64,000 bases of DNA from Brachypterus glaber (lineage: Eukaryota; Arthropoda; Insecta; Coleoptera; Kateretidae): assembly GCA_958510825.1 (NCBI GenBank), contig OY294048.1, positions 37,847,026 to 37,911,025 on the forward strand, read 5' to 3'. Both the position numbers and the translations under genes were made by a program. This document shows, one piece after another, positions 36,182 through 46,209 of this stretch (its first letter is position 1; every line of letters begins with the position of its first letter). Below the pieces are notes generated by a model. That model had not been told where the DNA came from and made no database searches. It was given only the letters and a program-made list of their open reading frames with translations.

Positions 36182-36300
36182 TGAAAATGACGGGTCTGTG
36201 CGGGTATAAATGGTGCATAAACCGGACTTGAGCGGATGAAATTCACCCGCCCAAGTCCGGTTTGTGCACCATTTATACCCGCACAGACCCGTCATTTTCA
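36182..36300. mobile_element. 119-bp hairpin MITE in the LINE remnant
   Basis: It has 49-bp arms with one mismatch, beginning tgaaaatgacgggtctgtgc on the left and ending gcacagacccgtcattttca on the right, around a 21-bp loop. It supplies the spurious first residues of the open frame that runs into the LINE. Confidence 0.85.
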
Positions 36301-36309
36301 ATAGGGAAG

Positions 36310-36480
36310 AGTATCAAATAAAAAAAGTTTCTTCCACAACCCGGATTTGAACCTAGGTTATTTCCGGACCAATCATTATCGAAACTTTTTATATTTTTAG
36401 ATATATTATATATATTGTTTAATTCGTTTTTGAATTACCCCGTATAAAATAAACCGAAAGAGAAAATAAAAAAGGTACTT
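36310..36480. other. Intron sequence with a tRNA-like B-box word
   Basis: On the minus strand ggttcaaatcc (near 36345-36355) matches an RNA polymerase III B box, but no A box or acceptor-stem partner is visible. It may be a SINE scrap. Confidence 0.25.
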
Positions 36481-36482
36481 AC

Positions 36483-36652
36483 TTGGGTTTGTACTTATGA
36501 AGCATATCATCCATTTCTTTAAAATATTTAACATTTTCAGGGCTTATATTTATTTTATTTATTTTTTTATCAGTTAATATTGTTATTAGATTTTCTAAAA
36601 TTAAAAACCCTTTAAGCATGTTTGGATCCATTTTGTCCATATCCTCTAAAAT
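36483..36652 (-). CDS. M13-like gene, penultimate exon
   Basis: The acceptor is tgttttag and the donor gtaagt. It starts in phase 0 and leaves two bases (AA) to the last exon. It encodes ILEDMDKMDPNMLKGFLILE, NLITILTDKKINK, INISPENVKYFKEMDDMLHK and YKPK. The INIS...ENVKYFKEMDDMLHKY stretch parallels the M13 segment 'I.ITNEE.V.VYAPEYL..L..L...Y'. Its 5' splice partner is the exon at 38281, and phases match exactly. Confidence 0.7.
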
Positions 36653-36703
36653 CTAAAACAGTATCAAGTAAGCCATAAAAGTAGGATGCAGCGAAAGAAA
36701 ATA

Positions 36704-37145
36704 TTTTTTCTATTTTGCCACTGTATAAGCTCATAATCACACGAATTTTGCATGTTCTTATAGGCCCATAAGAGGTCTGTACTTTTTGTTATTTTGGGTT
36801 GGCAACAGACCTGGCCTATCGCTTGACGTTTTCCGTGAAAATGTCAATGTCGCTTTAAAGTTGAATTTTCTACAAAATTTTGTGTTTAGGTTATTTTTAA
36901 GATATTTTTAACATGTTAAAGTTGTGGCTTAGTTAATTGCAGTAAAAAAGAGAAGAGATGACTATAAAATATATCAAAATATTATTTGTTCTTAGAATTT
37001 TAAACATGGTAAACTGTAATGCCAATTCAAAACAAAAATCCCTAAATCAGTTATCAATTTAAATGTAAGTTTTTTTAAATTTTAGAGCAAAATAGAAAAA
37101 ATTGTACAAAGCACGCTTTTAGCGCACGAGTACAAGTTTAGAAAA
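36704..37145. repeat. Dispersed repeat family 4, copy 2
   Basis: It is highly similar to 16511-17010 and in the same orientation. It breaks off inside the terminal hairpin (gcttttagcgcacgagtaca). It ends about 50 bp from the acceptor of the exon at 36652, so it sits in the intron. Confidence 0.75.
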
Positions 37146-37169
37146 CGATATAAATGCATATAAAAAATT

Positions 37170-37680
37170 TTGTTGAGGAGGAAATTTCCAACAATTTTTG
37201 TTGGATGATTTTTTTAATATATTAATAACAATCAAGTTAATTTAAAAATAGCCATGTTGGAGGTGAAATTAGTTTTTTCCATTTTTCGGCCAAATTTTTC
37301 ATCGGACGATAAAAGTGGTTATAAGCAAACTTGTAGCTCTTGAAATTCTCTAGAAGTTTCATATATTATAAATTTTCATAGGTACTTTGATACGGTTACA
37401 GAGGGCGCAACTCGCCCGCCCACTGTAACCGTAACAAAATACTTATAAAAATTCATAATATATAAAACTTATAGAGAATTTCAAGAGCTACAAGTTTGCT
37501 CATAACAATTTTATCCTCCGATGAATAATTTGGCTGAAAAATCGAATAAAACAATTTTACCCCCAGCATGGTCATATTTGAATATGTATAACTCGATTAT
37601 TATTAATATAATAAAAAAAATTATTTAAACGAAACTTGTTGAAAATTGTTTCCTTAACAAAATTAATTATATACATTTTG
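37170..37680. mobile_element. Foldback element, arms of about 230 bp
   Basis: The blocks caaacttgtagctcttgaaa, ttctctagaagtttcatata and ccaacaatttttgtt reappear inverted at 37445-37660. The centre (about 37395-37430) is GC-rich: cggttacagagggcgcaac / cccactgtaaccg. It lies in the intron between exons 38281 and 36652. Confidence 0.75.
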
Positions 37681-37689
37681 ATCAGGGAA

Positions 37690-38270
37690 TGTTAAAATAA
37701 AAGTTTTATTTCTAACTGCCTTGTTAAAAATCACCAAAAAAGCGTGTTTTTCGAACTTTAAAAACAAGGATGTGTTTTCACTTATATCTCTGGACAGAAC
37801 ATTTCAATCTCAAATCCGATTTCACAGAATTAATGAGTATTAAAAAATGAACAAATTAAGCTATTAAACAAATTAAAATCTTTAGTCATAATTGAGAAAT
37901 AGGCATTTAAAAAATGTTTAAATTTTTTTAAGTTATTTGAACTTTTATCGAAAAAGTCCAAGCGAAAACCAATATCTAAAAAACAAAATATTTTTTAAAT
38001 CTACGTAAAAAACTGCATCTTATAGATATATAATGTTCCTGAAAAAAAAGTTTTAGGGCTGAAAACAACGATATTTAACTTTTTTTTCAAAAAAGCAGTA
38101 TCATTTATCTCAGAATCCCGAACCAAACTTAAGAAATGGAGGTCAAATTCGTGTTCAGCATCAAAAAGTACATCGAAAATGATATATCAGACAAAATGAA
38201 AAGATATGTTTTTTTTGTCGACCAGTGTAATGATTCATAAGTAACTAGTTTTGGATTAGATATTAGCATT
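37690..38270. other. Intron sequence, no further feature
   Basis: AT-rich DNA without repeats I could pair elsewhere and without a supportable frame. Confidence 0.4.
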
Positions 38271-38280
38271 TAGTCCTTAC

Positions 38281-38645
38281 CTCCACCGTTATGTGAATAC
38301 TCTTTTCAATGTCATATGCATTTTCATAATCTGATTTATTTAAAAATCCCAGATAGTCTATGAATTCTTCAATTTTTTCCTTATCATTACGATTTTCACA
38401 CTTAATTCGTTCTTTAATTGAAGTATCTCGGCTATGTTTTTTCTTAAATTTTAAAGCACAATAATCATGTTTCAGTAAGTTTATTTTATCTTCATTTTTA
38501 GATTTAAGGCCTGGAGATAATAGTAAGAAAATCTTGCCTTCTTTATTTATATCAAATTTTAAATTAAAAAGTGACATACTTCCAGTCAAAATTGAGGTGT
38601 TTACTGTTTCCATTAGATTTGCGTCGGTATTAAAGATGTTTGAAA
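38281..38645 (-). CDS. M13-like gene, second domain exon
   Basis: The acceptor is catttttag at 38645 (phase 1: G + TT = Val) and the donor GAG|gtaagg at 38281 (phase 0). It encodes VSNIFNTDANLMETVNTSIL, TGSMSLFNLKFDINKEGKIF, LLLSPGLKSKNED, a Lys-rich stretch (KFKKKHSRDTSIKERI), then EEFIDYLGFLNKSDYENAYD and IEKSIHITVE. In M13 enzymes the corresponding region has 'LF.....D.KN......+ Q.GL.LPSR' and an 'E..+A' helix. The GL and IEKSI positions fit, but the LPSRDYY substrate-side motif is not preserved. The frame remains open upstream of the acceptor for a few codons by chance. Confidence 0.65.
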
Positions 38646-38829
38646 CTAAAAATGAACAAGCTGTGAATATTTGCAATGCTACCATTCCATTGTATACTAT
38701 TCACAGTGGATGGTAAATTGCATTTTTCCAAATAAGGCAAAAAAAATTACAATTTTTCTAAAACATGAAAAACCAACATAGGAACGTATGGTACATGGTT
38801 ATTGTTATTATAATTTATAGTTTACTTAC

Positions 38830-39105
38830 CGATCGGTCCTGATTTGTCAAAAGATTTAAATCCCTTTTCATAATCCACACACCCTTTGTAAAACTTGTCA
38901 AATTGTTGTAAATGTGGATATAATTCACCATTTTCTTGTGTTTTAATAAATTCTAATAGGTTATTTGCTTTTTTGTTATCCATATTTTTATATCCTAAAA
39001 GACCATTACAAACATGGCCATTTAGAATTTTACATTTATTAGATGACTTCGATAAAAACTTATGCTCATCCTTTAATTCCGCCTGTATTGTGAACTCTTC
39101 CCCAC
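38830..39105 (-). CDS. M13-like gene, first domain exon
   Basis: The acceptor is tttaaccag at 39105 and the donor G|gtaagt at 38830. It is 276 nt, phase 1 on both sides, so it can join any micro-exon of the array. It encodes GGEEFTIQAELKDEHKFLSK, SSNKCKILNGHVCNGLLGYK, NLLEFIKTQENGELYPHLQQ, FDKFYKGCVDYEKGFKSFDK and SGPI. The C-x(6)-C pair and the FYKGCVDYE block resemble the M13 N-terminal 'C..(F/Y)..AC' and 'FY.SCMD.E' cysteine sites. I place the start of the M13-like domain here. The match is weak and by eye; a novel cysteine-containing fold is the alternative. Confidence 0.65.
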
Positions 39106-39144
39106 CTGGTTAAAAATAGTTTTGTAATTACATATGTATGAGGC

Positions 39145-41295
39145 ATTTCTCGCCTAGCATGTCAAGATTCTGCACTCGTCTCACGGATTTGGACCAAACT
39201 TGGAATAGTTGTACCACGATGGTCTGTTTCATCAGATAGTAAATTAAAAATCGCACAGTGAATATTTTCAAAACAGATTTGAATATTGGATGTGCAAATA
39301 TAGTGCGTAGTTTATGTTATAAAACATAACTATAGTCTATACACAAACATATACTATATTTACTGTGCGATTTTTAATTTACTATCTTGCTTGAAAAAAC
39401 AGACCATAGTAGGTATATATACCATGGCATCATATTTTTCAAATCAATCTATCCGTTTAACATATACAGGGTGTTCAATTTGACCGCGTACCGTCTACAG
39501 ATATACATTTAGCAGCCCATATCTCCTAGAAATATTGATCGATTTTAAAATCAAATATGCTTTAAAATCTTCTTTCTACGCTCATCTCATGACCAACTTT
39601 GATTTTTGGTATGACCAAAACACATAACCTAACATTTTTAGCAAAATATAACAATTGTTTTTTTCTCAAAATATACCTGCTTCGATTTTTTTTTTAAATT
39701 GGCTTAAATTAAGTTAATTTAAGTTCATAGTATTCCTATTGTATCGATCAACAGTCTACAGTGGGCCTGCTATTCCTTTTTTTTCTTAAATGCCCAAGTA
39801 TGGGGGAAATCTAATTTACTGACCAGTTTTAAATATTCAGATATACGTTTCCGCTACTCCGACCGGATTTGTGTTACATATCTAAGAAATTATTACGATT
39901 ATATATCTTTTATAAAAATTTCAGCCTCTCCGCCCCTAAATTAGGAGTAGTTTACTCGTGTAATACTCAAACTAGCTGTTCTAGTATTCCTAACGGAAAA
40001 TTATTACATATCTAACATGCACAAACCGTTATCTATCTTTTATCAAAAAATATTTTTCTCAACCCCTAAATCAGGGGTAGTTTACCCGTGTATTTTTTTA
40101 CTAAAATACTTTGAACGACCGTCCTATAAATCTGACAGGAGTATTATTATATATTTAATATGTGAACACTATTATCCGTCTTCCATAAAAAAATCGCTCC
40201 CGTACCCCTAAAATTGGGGGTAGTTTACTCGTGTAATTTTTTACTAAAATAATTGACCGGCCCTCCTATTACTCTGCGTAAAGTATTATTATTAAATTTT
40301 TAAGTGAAAAATGCACAAGCAAACTACCTCTAATGTAGGGGTTAAGGAGATAAACTTTTTACGGACGATAAATAACAATTTGTATATGGAATAATAAATA
40401 CTCCAGTCAGAATATTAGGACGTCTGGTCGGAGTATTTTAGTAAAAAAATACAAGAGTAAACTACCCCTAATTCTGGGGTTAGGGGGTTGATTTTTTTAA
40501 GAAACATGTATAATGATATTTTCATATTAAATATGTAATAATACGCCCTTCGGTGTAATAGGACGGTCGGCAGGTTGCATTTTAGTAAAAAAATACATCT
40601 GTAGACTACCCCTGATTTAGGGGTGAGGAAAAATATTTTTTGATAAAAGATAGATAATAGATTGTGCATGTTAGATATGTAATGATTTTCCGGTCGGATT
40701 ACTAGGACATTTAGTCTGAGCATTTTAGTAAACAATTACACGAGTAAACTACCCCCAATTTAGGGGCAGGGAGGCTGAAATTTTTTAAAAAAATATATAT
40801 ATATATAATCGTAATAGTTTCTTAGATATGTAATACGAATCCGATGGGAGTGGCGAAAACGTATATTGGGGCATTTAAAACTGGTCACTAAATTAGATTT
40901 CCCCCATACTTGCGCCTTTAAGATAAAAAGTCAATTTTCAAAAAAATCGAAGGGGTATATTTTGAAAAAAACGATTTTTATATTTTGCTAAAAATGTTAG
41001 GTTATGTTTTTTGGTTATGCCAAAAATCAAAGTATGTCATGAGATAGAGTGTGGAAAGGAAATTTTAAAGCATATTTGATGTTTTAAAATCGTTCAATGT
41101 TTCTAGGATATATGGTCTGTTAAATGTATTATTGTAGACGGTACTCGGCCAAATTGAACACCCTGTATATTTTAAATTGATAGATGGATTTGAAAAATAT
41201 GATGGCATCGTGTATATACCTACTAGTGCTACAACTATTCCAAGTTTGGTCCAAATCCGTGAGATGAGTGCAGAATCTTGGCACGCTAGGCGCCG
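39145..41295. mobile_element. 2.15-kb palindromic element with tandem units in each arm
   Basis: The outer arms share tctgcactcgtctcacggat and ggaccaaacttggaatagtt; the inner arms (39470-39690 and 40960-41165) share the acagggtgttcaattt terminus, attttagcaaaatat and aacctaacattttta. Between them are units of about 140 bp (ctcgtgtaattttttactaa, cccctaaattaggggtagttt): three in forward order on the left (about 39950, 40081, 40222) and three or four inverted on the right (about 40330, 40447, 40602, 40742). It lies in the intron between micro-exon 44646 and the exon at 39105. Frames at 40017-40211 and 40415-40735 are repeat shadows. Confidence 0.8.
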
Positions 41296-41299
41296 TCCA

Positions 41300-42015
41300 C
41301 ATGCTCACATGATCATAAACAGAACTTAATAAGCCTACGCACAAGACACATGACGGCACATTAAGCCAATTACAGCATCATTGTATTATCATAACCATAA
41401 CCATAATGGTTATGCGAGCATCCTGACGGCGCACATTAGGGAATGGTGGCCAAAAATACCTTGTATATGGTATTATAAAGATTATTTTTTAACGTTTTTA
41501 TCAACCAATCACTTAACAATATTTTTTTATATCGGGAATTTTCTACTGTAGAAAATTATAGTGAGAATCGCTGTAGTATTTTGTTTTTCAGTATTTCTCT
41601 TCTACAACAAGATGTTATACCTAAAACTAATTAATAATTAAATGTGAATATATTACTATTTATAATTATTGTTATTACTTTATTATTTACCAAAAAATAC
41701 CACAAAATATTCTTCTTTAAAAATGAAATGACAGTTTTTATAGGTTGATTTTATTTGAACATGCCTAGCGTAGTACCGCGCTAGTCAGTACTGCAGTAAG
41801 TGACTTTTAACTATTGACTGAACCATAATTTGCAATTTAAAAATGGACAAAAAAGGTTTTAGTTTAGCAATTAAGAATGGACTAAACTAAATCAAAGAAT
41901 ATGCCTGTAAAAATATTAAGGTAAGTAATAAAACAATTTATATAATTTTTCGATAAAAAAAATATAAAGTTGGTTTGACATATAATAAATCGTTAAAAAA
42001 TAATCTTCCAAATTA
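41300..42015. other. Intron sequence, no further feature
   Basis: AT-rich DNA with a small palindrome (aaccataatggtt, near 41400). No supportable exon was found by looking for phase-1 splice-site pairs. Confidence 0.35.
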
Positions 42016-42019
42016 CACA

Positions 42020-42185
42020 TGATTCTTCGAATTATCGGGAAAAATTCACAGTTTTCATTCAAATTGGCTGTCAAAGGAAATAATTACTCAAGGGGCATTG
42101 TCCCGGTCGTAATTATTTCCAGACAGCAAATTTTCATGAAAACAGCGAATTTTTCCCGCATAATTCTCAGCCTTCTGTGTAATTA
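42020..42185. mobile_element. Foldback element
   Basis: The left arm (cgaattatcgggaaaaattc, gttttcattcaaattgg, ggaaataattac) and right arm (gtaattatttcc, aattttcatgaaaac, gaatttttcccgcataattc) flank the loop tcaaggggcattgtcccggt. Confidence 0.75.
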
Positions 42186-42273
42186 TATCTAATTTTATAA
42201 TTTTTAATATTTTATAATAATAATTTATTAGCAGACTGGCAGGTACAATATTTTTTTATTCGTTAAAAGCCTA

Positions 42274-43063
42274 CCCAGGTAGCAAGGGATGTTATATTAC
42301 AAGACATTAACATCACTTTTGGGTGTATTTTTAAACTAAATCATAACATCACATAATATTGAAAAATAACATGTATTTAACATCACATACAACGTAAAAC
42401 GTCAGACGTGACAACCATGTTATTTAAAAACAAATATTTAGCAACGCAGTGAATATATCGCATGTCACATATTAACGTGGCTTTCACGTGAATGTCATGT
42501 TATTTTGCTTCTCACCGACGTTCGAAGCAAAAAAATTGATATAAGATGATGTTGATAGAGTAAATTATTATAAGGAAATTGTATATACATTATACGATTT
42601 CCAATGGATAGATGGCTCTGCCGGGCTTCTCAAGACCACGGACACGGATTAAAGGAATATATTCTCCGCTTAATCTGCAATTTCGTATTTAGAATCTCTC
42701 TGTTTCAATCTGTGATTGTTTCAATTATTGATTGATTTTAAATCCGACTTTTTTTATAGGGTTATAGCGTTTTTAATGGTTTTATTTAGAAAAAGCTAAT
42801 ATCCTAGGATATTATTTAAATATTAAAGTACCATGGTACTGCAGTAACGGCATCCATAAGATATTAGATATCAGCGCAGGAATGTGGATTTATGATGTCA
42901 CAAACACGTTATTTTCGGGATGTCATTGTGTGATGTTATTAGGGGCGGACTTAGGACATCCCCACCATGCTACATTCTTGTTAAATAAGACTACAATCTT
43001 AACATCACATGTCACATATCAACGTGATTTTCACGTGAATGTCATGTTATTTTGCTACCTGGG
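42274..43063. mobile_element. TA-flanked TIR element (cccaggtagcaa)
   Basis: The termini cccaggtagcaa and ttgctacctggg are complementary, with TA on both sides (42272-42273 and 43064-43065). A 48-bp direct repeat (gtcacatattaacgtg, tttcacgtgaatgtcatgtt) occurs at 42464-42511 and 43009-43056. The terminus resembles those at 62154 (cccagacagcac) and 62841 (cccagctaacc), suggesting a shared superfamily. Confidence 0.75.
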
Positions 43064-43149
43064 TAAGCGAGGCTTGTGTGCTTACTTACGGACAAATTCA
43101 GTTTATATACATTCTATAGTGCTAAACTAATCTAAATATAAACTAAAAC

Positions 43150-43860
43150 TATATAAAGTATATTATTAAACTATATAAGTATATAATTAACATCAAAATT
43201 GGTAGAAAAAGATAAAGAGAAATCAAGAAAAATTCAAAAATAATTGTTTTATTTAAAATTATCTTTTTAACTTCAAATTTGAAACGGGAAAATTTTGTTA
43301 ACGTTTTTATATTCAGAGGAAGTTGGTTTGGAGCCGCATATAATATAAATCTTTGCACTAAACTTTTTTTAAATAAAGGTATTGGTACATTTATGCTTGT
43401 GAATCGAGTGTTGGTGGGAAGAAAAGAGGTGATCTTATTATTAAAAGCCCATAAAATACACTTGTATATGTAATGCTTTTGAATATTAAATACTTTTGCT
43501 TCATTATATAGTTGGCTGGTGTTGAAAAGTTTATTTTTGTGGAGGGTAATTTTTAATATACAATTTTGCGTAGTTTGTAGAGTGTCTACAGACCAAACCG
43601 AAATGCAGTAGGTAAGTAATAATGGATTAGACTAGTGACTTGTAAATTAAAAGAATATCGTTTTTTGATAAAATGTTGCGGAGTATGTAAAATTTAGGTA
43701 GTAGTTGTCTGATTGTTTTGGATATATGAGTGACATGTTCGTCCCAGCGCAAGTACTGGTCAACAATCATGCCAAGATATTTAATTTTATTAATTTTACA
43801 TACTTTCAAATATTGATATAGTTGTTTTGTACAGTTATCTTTGTGAATTTTTACACAGTT
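43150..43860 (-). pseudogene. LINE C-terminal ORF2 fragment
   Basis: It reads KVCKINKIKYLGMIVDQYLR (LG motif), HVTHISKTIRQLLPKFYILR, then after a stop SVWSVDTLQTTQNCILKI, LYNEAKVFNIQKHY and YAAPNQLPLN. This is the region downstream of the reverse-transcriptase active site in Jockey/RTE-like LINEs. It is truncated on both ends and interrupted. Confidence 0.7.
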
Positions 43861-44019
43861 AAAATTTGGCTGACCAGTACTTTGCGCCGAGAAAGCGATA
43901 ACAGTTTACGTCGGTACTATCGCTCGAAGTACGGTCAATCCTGTCTAGAACCTCCCTTTACACGATCTGCGATTCACTACTTAACACGTGCAAATATACA
44001 CGTTACTTAGGGGATAGAC

Positions 44020-44345
44020 CAGGGTCGTAACCAGGGTGGCAAACTCAAAAAAAAAGCTTTGTCCCTGGCGGTTTCAACCAAAACTTGGCGCCCAAAAAAA
44101 AATTGTCGCCAAAAAAATAAAAAAACTCATGAAATAAGGCTTTGTCCCTGACGGTTTCTACCAACCTTGGCACCCCGGAAAAAAAAAGGAAAAAAAAATT
44201 ATTGGCGTTCCAAAAATTACCTTCAAGTAGGTGACTTAAAAAATACCAGGGAGGGGCTTAGCGAAAACGCCAGGGGGGTCAAACCAAGGTCAGGGGGGGC
44301 TTACAACGAAACCTGTAAAAACTGTACGAAGGGTCCCAAACGCCC
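44020..44345. repeat. Duplicated 'gtccctg(g/a)cggtttc' segment with G-rich tail
   Basis: Two direct copies of 'ggctttgtccctgacggttt' and 'accttggc(g/a)cccc' lie at about 44060-44090 and 44139-44175. A ggtcaaaccaaggtcagggg stretch follows. It is a decayed repeat; the 100-codon plus-strand frame across it is not supported as a gene. Confidence 0.4.
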
Positions 44346-44645
44346 CCTAATTAGTTCGTTTATTGAAAACGTATCTACGTCAATAACAATCAATATCGTG
44401 GCCGTTCATTGCTGTTCGGTCACTCGCTATGCACATATGCAGAAAGAGATTAAAGATACCATCTATTGAATTACAGTTCCACTTAAAAATAACCGCGCTA
44501 GTGAATATAGAGACAGGGCATATCGATCACATCTGACCTCAGAAACAGGAAAACAACATCAAGTTAAGTCCCATCTCTATTGTTCAGGCATTTTTTGTCA
44601 TCTCAAATTTGTTAAAAGATTGAACAAAAAGTTATAAAAACTTGC

Positions 44646-44678
44646 CAATAGTGGATTTTATTATATTTTCTTCTTCTT
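44646..44678 (-). CDS. Micro-exon 1 (numbered from the 3' end), 33 nt
   Basis: The acceptor is atctag and the donor is a GC type (G|gcaag). It encodes KEEENIIKSTI when joined to the preceding A-ending exon. It is the most diverged unit of the tight array and is followed by about 5.5 kb of intron before the exon at 39105. Confidence 0.55.
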
Positions 44679-44772
44679 CTAGATAAAACGGTAATTATTT
44701 TTATTATGAATTATTCTATAGCCAATTATTAATTAAAATAGTTAATTAAAAAAATTAAAAAAAAAAACTTAC

Positions 44773-44817
44773 TAGTAGTAGATGTTGTTATACTTTCTTC
44801 TTCTTTTTGAGTAACTT
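44773..44817 (-). CDS. Micro-exon 2, 45 nt
   Basis: The acceptor is ctag and the donor gtaag. It encodes EVTQKEEESITTSTT. It ends in A instead of the usual G, so the next split codon becomes Lys rather than Glu. Confidence 0.65.
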
Positions 44818-44896
44818 CTAGAAAAAAAACGATTATTATTATTATTTTGTATGACCAATTTAACAATATTTTATTCAAAAACCTATAAAAACTTAC

Positions 44897-44935
44897 CAGT
44901 AGTAGATGTTGTTATACTTTCATATTCAGTAACAT
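44897..44935 (-). CDS. Micro-exon 3, 39 nt
   Basis: The acceptor is tctag and the donor gtaag. It encodes DVTEYESITTSTT, the short non-Glu-run type also seen at 46656. Confidence 0.65.
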
Positions 44936-45012
44936 CTAGAAAAAATAAATAAATAATTTATAACCGATTATTTAATTAACAATGCTTTAGTTAAAAAGTT
45001 ATAAAACCTTGC

Positions 45013-45051
45013 CAGTAGTGGATGTTGTTGGACTTTCTTCTTTTTGAGTAA
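45013..45051 (-). CDS. Micro-exon 4, 39 nt, shifted acceptor and GC donor
   Basis: The usual ctag acceptor has become ctaa, but the AAG three bases downstream serves as acceptor and keeps the frame (G + TT = Val). The donor is gcaag. It encodes VTQKEESPTTSTT. Confidence 0.6.
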
Positions 45052-45137
45052 CTTTTAGAAAAAAAAACAATTAGGTATTTAATTTACAACCGATTATTAA
45101 TTTAAAATAATTTAATCAAAAAGTTATAAAAACTTGC

Positions 45138-45188
45138 CAGTAGTGGATGTTGTTATAATTTCTTCTTCTTCTCCTTTTTGAGTAGCTT
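45138..45188 (-). CDS. Micro-exon 5, 51 nt, GC donor
   Basis: The acceptor is ctag with AAG following (tandem acceptor). It encodes EATQKGEEEEIITTSTT. Confidence 0.65.
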
Positions 45189-45256
45189 CTAGAAAAAACA
45201 GTAATATTTATTTTATAACCAATTGTTATTTAACAATTTAACCTATAAAAACTTAC

Positions 45257-45313
45257 CAGTAGTGGATATGGTCATACTTTCTTTTTCTTCTTCTCCTTCT
45301 TCTTGAGTAGCTT
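45257..45313 (-). CDS. Micro-exon 6, 57 nt
   Basis: Acceptor ctag, donor gtaag. It encodes EATQEEGEEEKESMTISTT. Two substitutions (Ile to Met, Thr to Ile) set it apart from the array consensus. Confidence 0.7.
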
Positions 45314-45383
45314 CTAGAAAAAAAACATAAATATTTATTTTATAGCTAATTGTTATTTAACAATTTAACCTATAAAAACTTAC

Positions 45384-45452
45384 CAGTAGTGGATGTTGTT
45401 ATACTTTCTTTTTCTTCTTCTTCTTCTTCTTCTTCTTCTTCTTGAGTAGCTT
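45384..45452 (-). CDS. Micro-exon 7, 69 nt, expanded Glu run
   Basis: It encodes EATQ, ten Glu, then KESITTSTT. The expansion is a pure GAA run (ttc on the plus strand) and adds whole codons only. Confidence 0.7.
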
Positions 45453-45520
45453 CTAGAAAAAACATAAATATTTATTTTATAACTAATTGTTATTTAACAA
45501 TTTAACCTACAAAAACTTAC

Positions 45521-45577
45521 CAGTAGTGGATGTTGTTGTACTTTCTTTTTCTTCTTCTCCTTCTTCTTGAGTAGCTT
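45521..45577 (-). CDS. Micro-exon 8, 57 nt
   Basis: It encodes EATQEEGEEEKESTTTSTT with ctag acceptor and gtaag donor. The intron to the next exon is 68-70 bp. Confidence 0.7.
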
Positions 45578-45646
45578 CTAGAAAAAAACATAAATATTTA
45601 TTTTATAGCTAATTGTTATTTAAAAATTTAACCTATAAAAACTTAC

Positions 45647-45715
45647 CAGTAGTGGATGTTGTTATACTTTCTTTTTCTTCTTCTTCTTCTTCTTCTTCTT
45701 CTTCTTGAGTAGCTT
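45647..45715 (-). CDS. Micro-exon 9, 69 nt, expanded Glu run
   Basis: It encodes EATQ, ten Glu, KESITTSTT. It is nearly identical to micro-exon 7, two units away, which suggests duplication of a two-unit block. Confidence 0.7.
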
Positions 45716-45783
45716 CTAGAAAAAACATAAATATTTATTTTATAACCAATTGTTATTTAACCATTTAACCTATAAAAACTTAC

Positions 45784-45837
45784 CAGTAGTAGATGTTGTT
45801 ATACTTTCTTTTTCTTCTTCTTCTTCTTGAGTAGCTT
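45784..45837 (-). CDS. Micro-exon 10, 54 nt
   Basis: It encodes EATQEEEEEKESITTSTT, one codon shorter than the consensus. Canonical splice sites. Confidence 0.7.
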
Positions 45838-45905
45838 CTAGAAAAAACATAAATATTTATTTTATAACTAATTGTTATTTAACAATTTAACCTACAAAAA
45901 CTTAC

Positions 45906-45962
45906 CAGTAGTGGATGTTGTTGTACTTTCTTTTTCTTCTTCTCCTTCTTCTTGAGTAGCTT
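45906..45962 (-). CDS. Micro-exon 11, 57 nt
   Basis: It encodes EATQEEGEEEKESTTTSTT, identical to micro-exon 8. Canonical splice sites. Confidence 0.7.
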
Positions 45963-46030
45963 CTAGAAAAAACAATAATATTTATTTCATAACTAATTGT
46001 TATTTAACAATTTAACCTACAAAAACTTAC

Positions 46031-46087
46031 CAGTAGTAGATGTTGTTATACTTTCTTTTTCTTCTTCTCCTTCTTCTTGAGTAGCTT
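46031..46087 (-). CDS. Micro-exon 12, 57 nt
   Basis: It encodes EATQEEGEEEKESITTSTT, the array consensus. Confidence 0.7.
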
Positions 46088-46155
46088 CTAGAAAAAACAT
46101 AAATATTTATTTTATAACCAATAGTTATTTAATAATTTAACCTATAAAAACTTAC

Positions 46156-46209
46156 CAGTAGTGGATGTTGTTGTACTTTCTTTTTCTTCTTCTCCTTCTT
46201 CTTGAGTAG
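46156..46209 (-). CDS. Micro-exon 13, 54 nt, primary acceptor lost
   Basis: The usual ctag acceptor is ctgg here. The AAG three bases downstream can replace it and keeps the frame, giving ATQEEGEEEKESTTTSTT. If the lost site were still used the exon would extend to 46212. Confidence 0.6.

Noticed and set aside
36325..36400. Possible tRNA gene on the minus strand (ggttcaaatcc)
   Set aside because: Only a B-box-like word is present. There is no A box, the T-stem pairs poorly and no acceptor-stem partner was found.
40017..40735. Two opposing frames encoding similar 'YQKIFF.TPKSGVVY.CIFLLK' peptides
   Set aside because: They lie in the mirrored tandem units of the palindrome at 39145-41295, so their similarity reflects DNA repetition and not a protein family.
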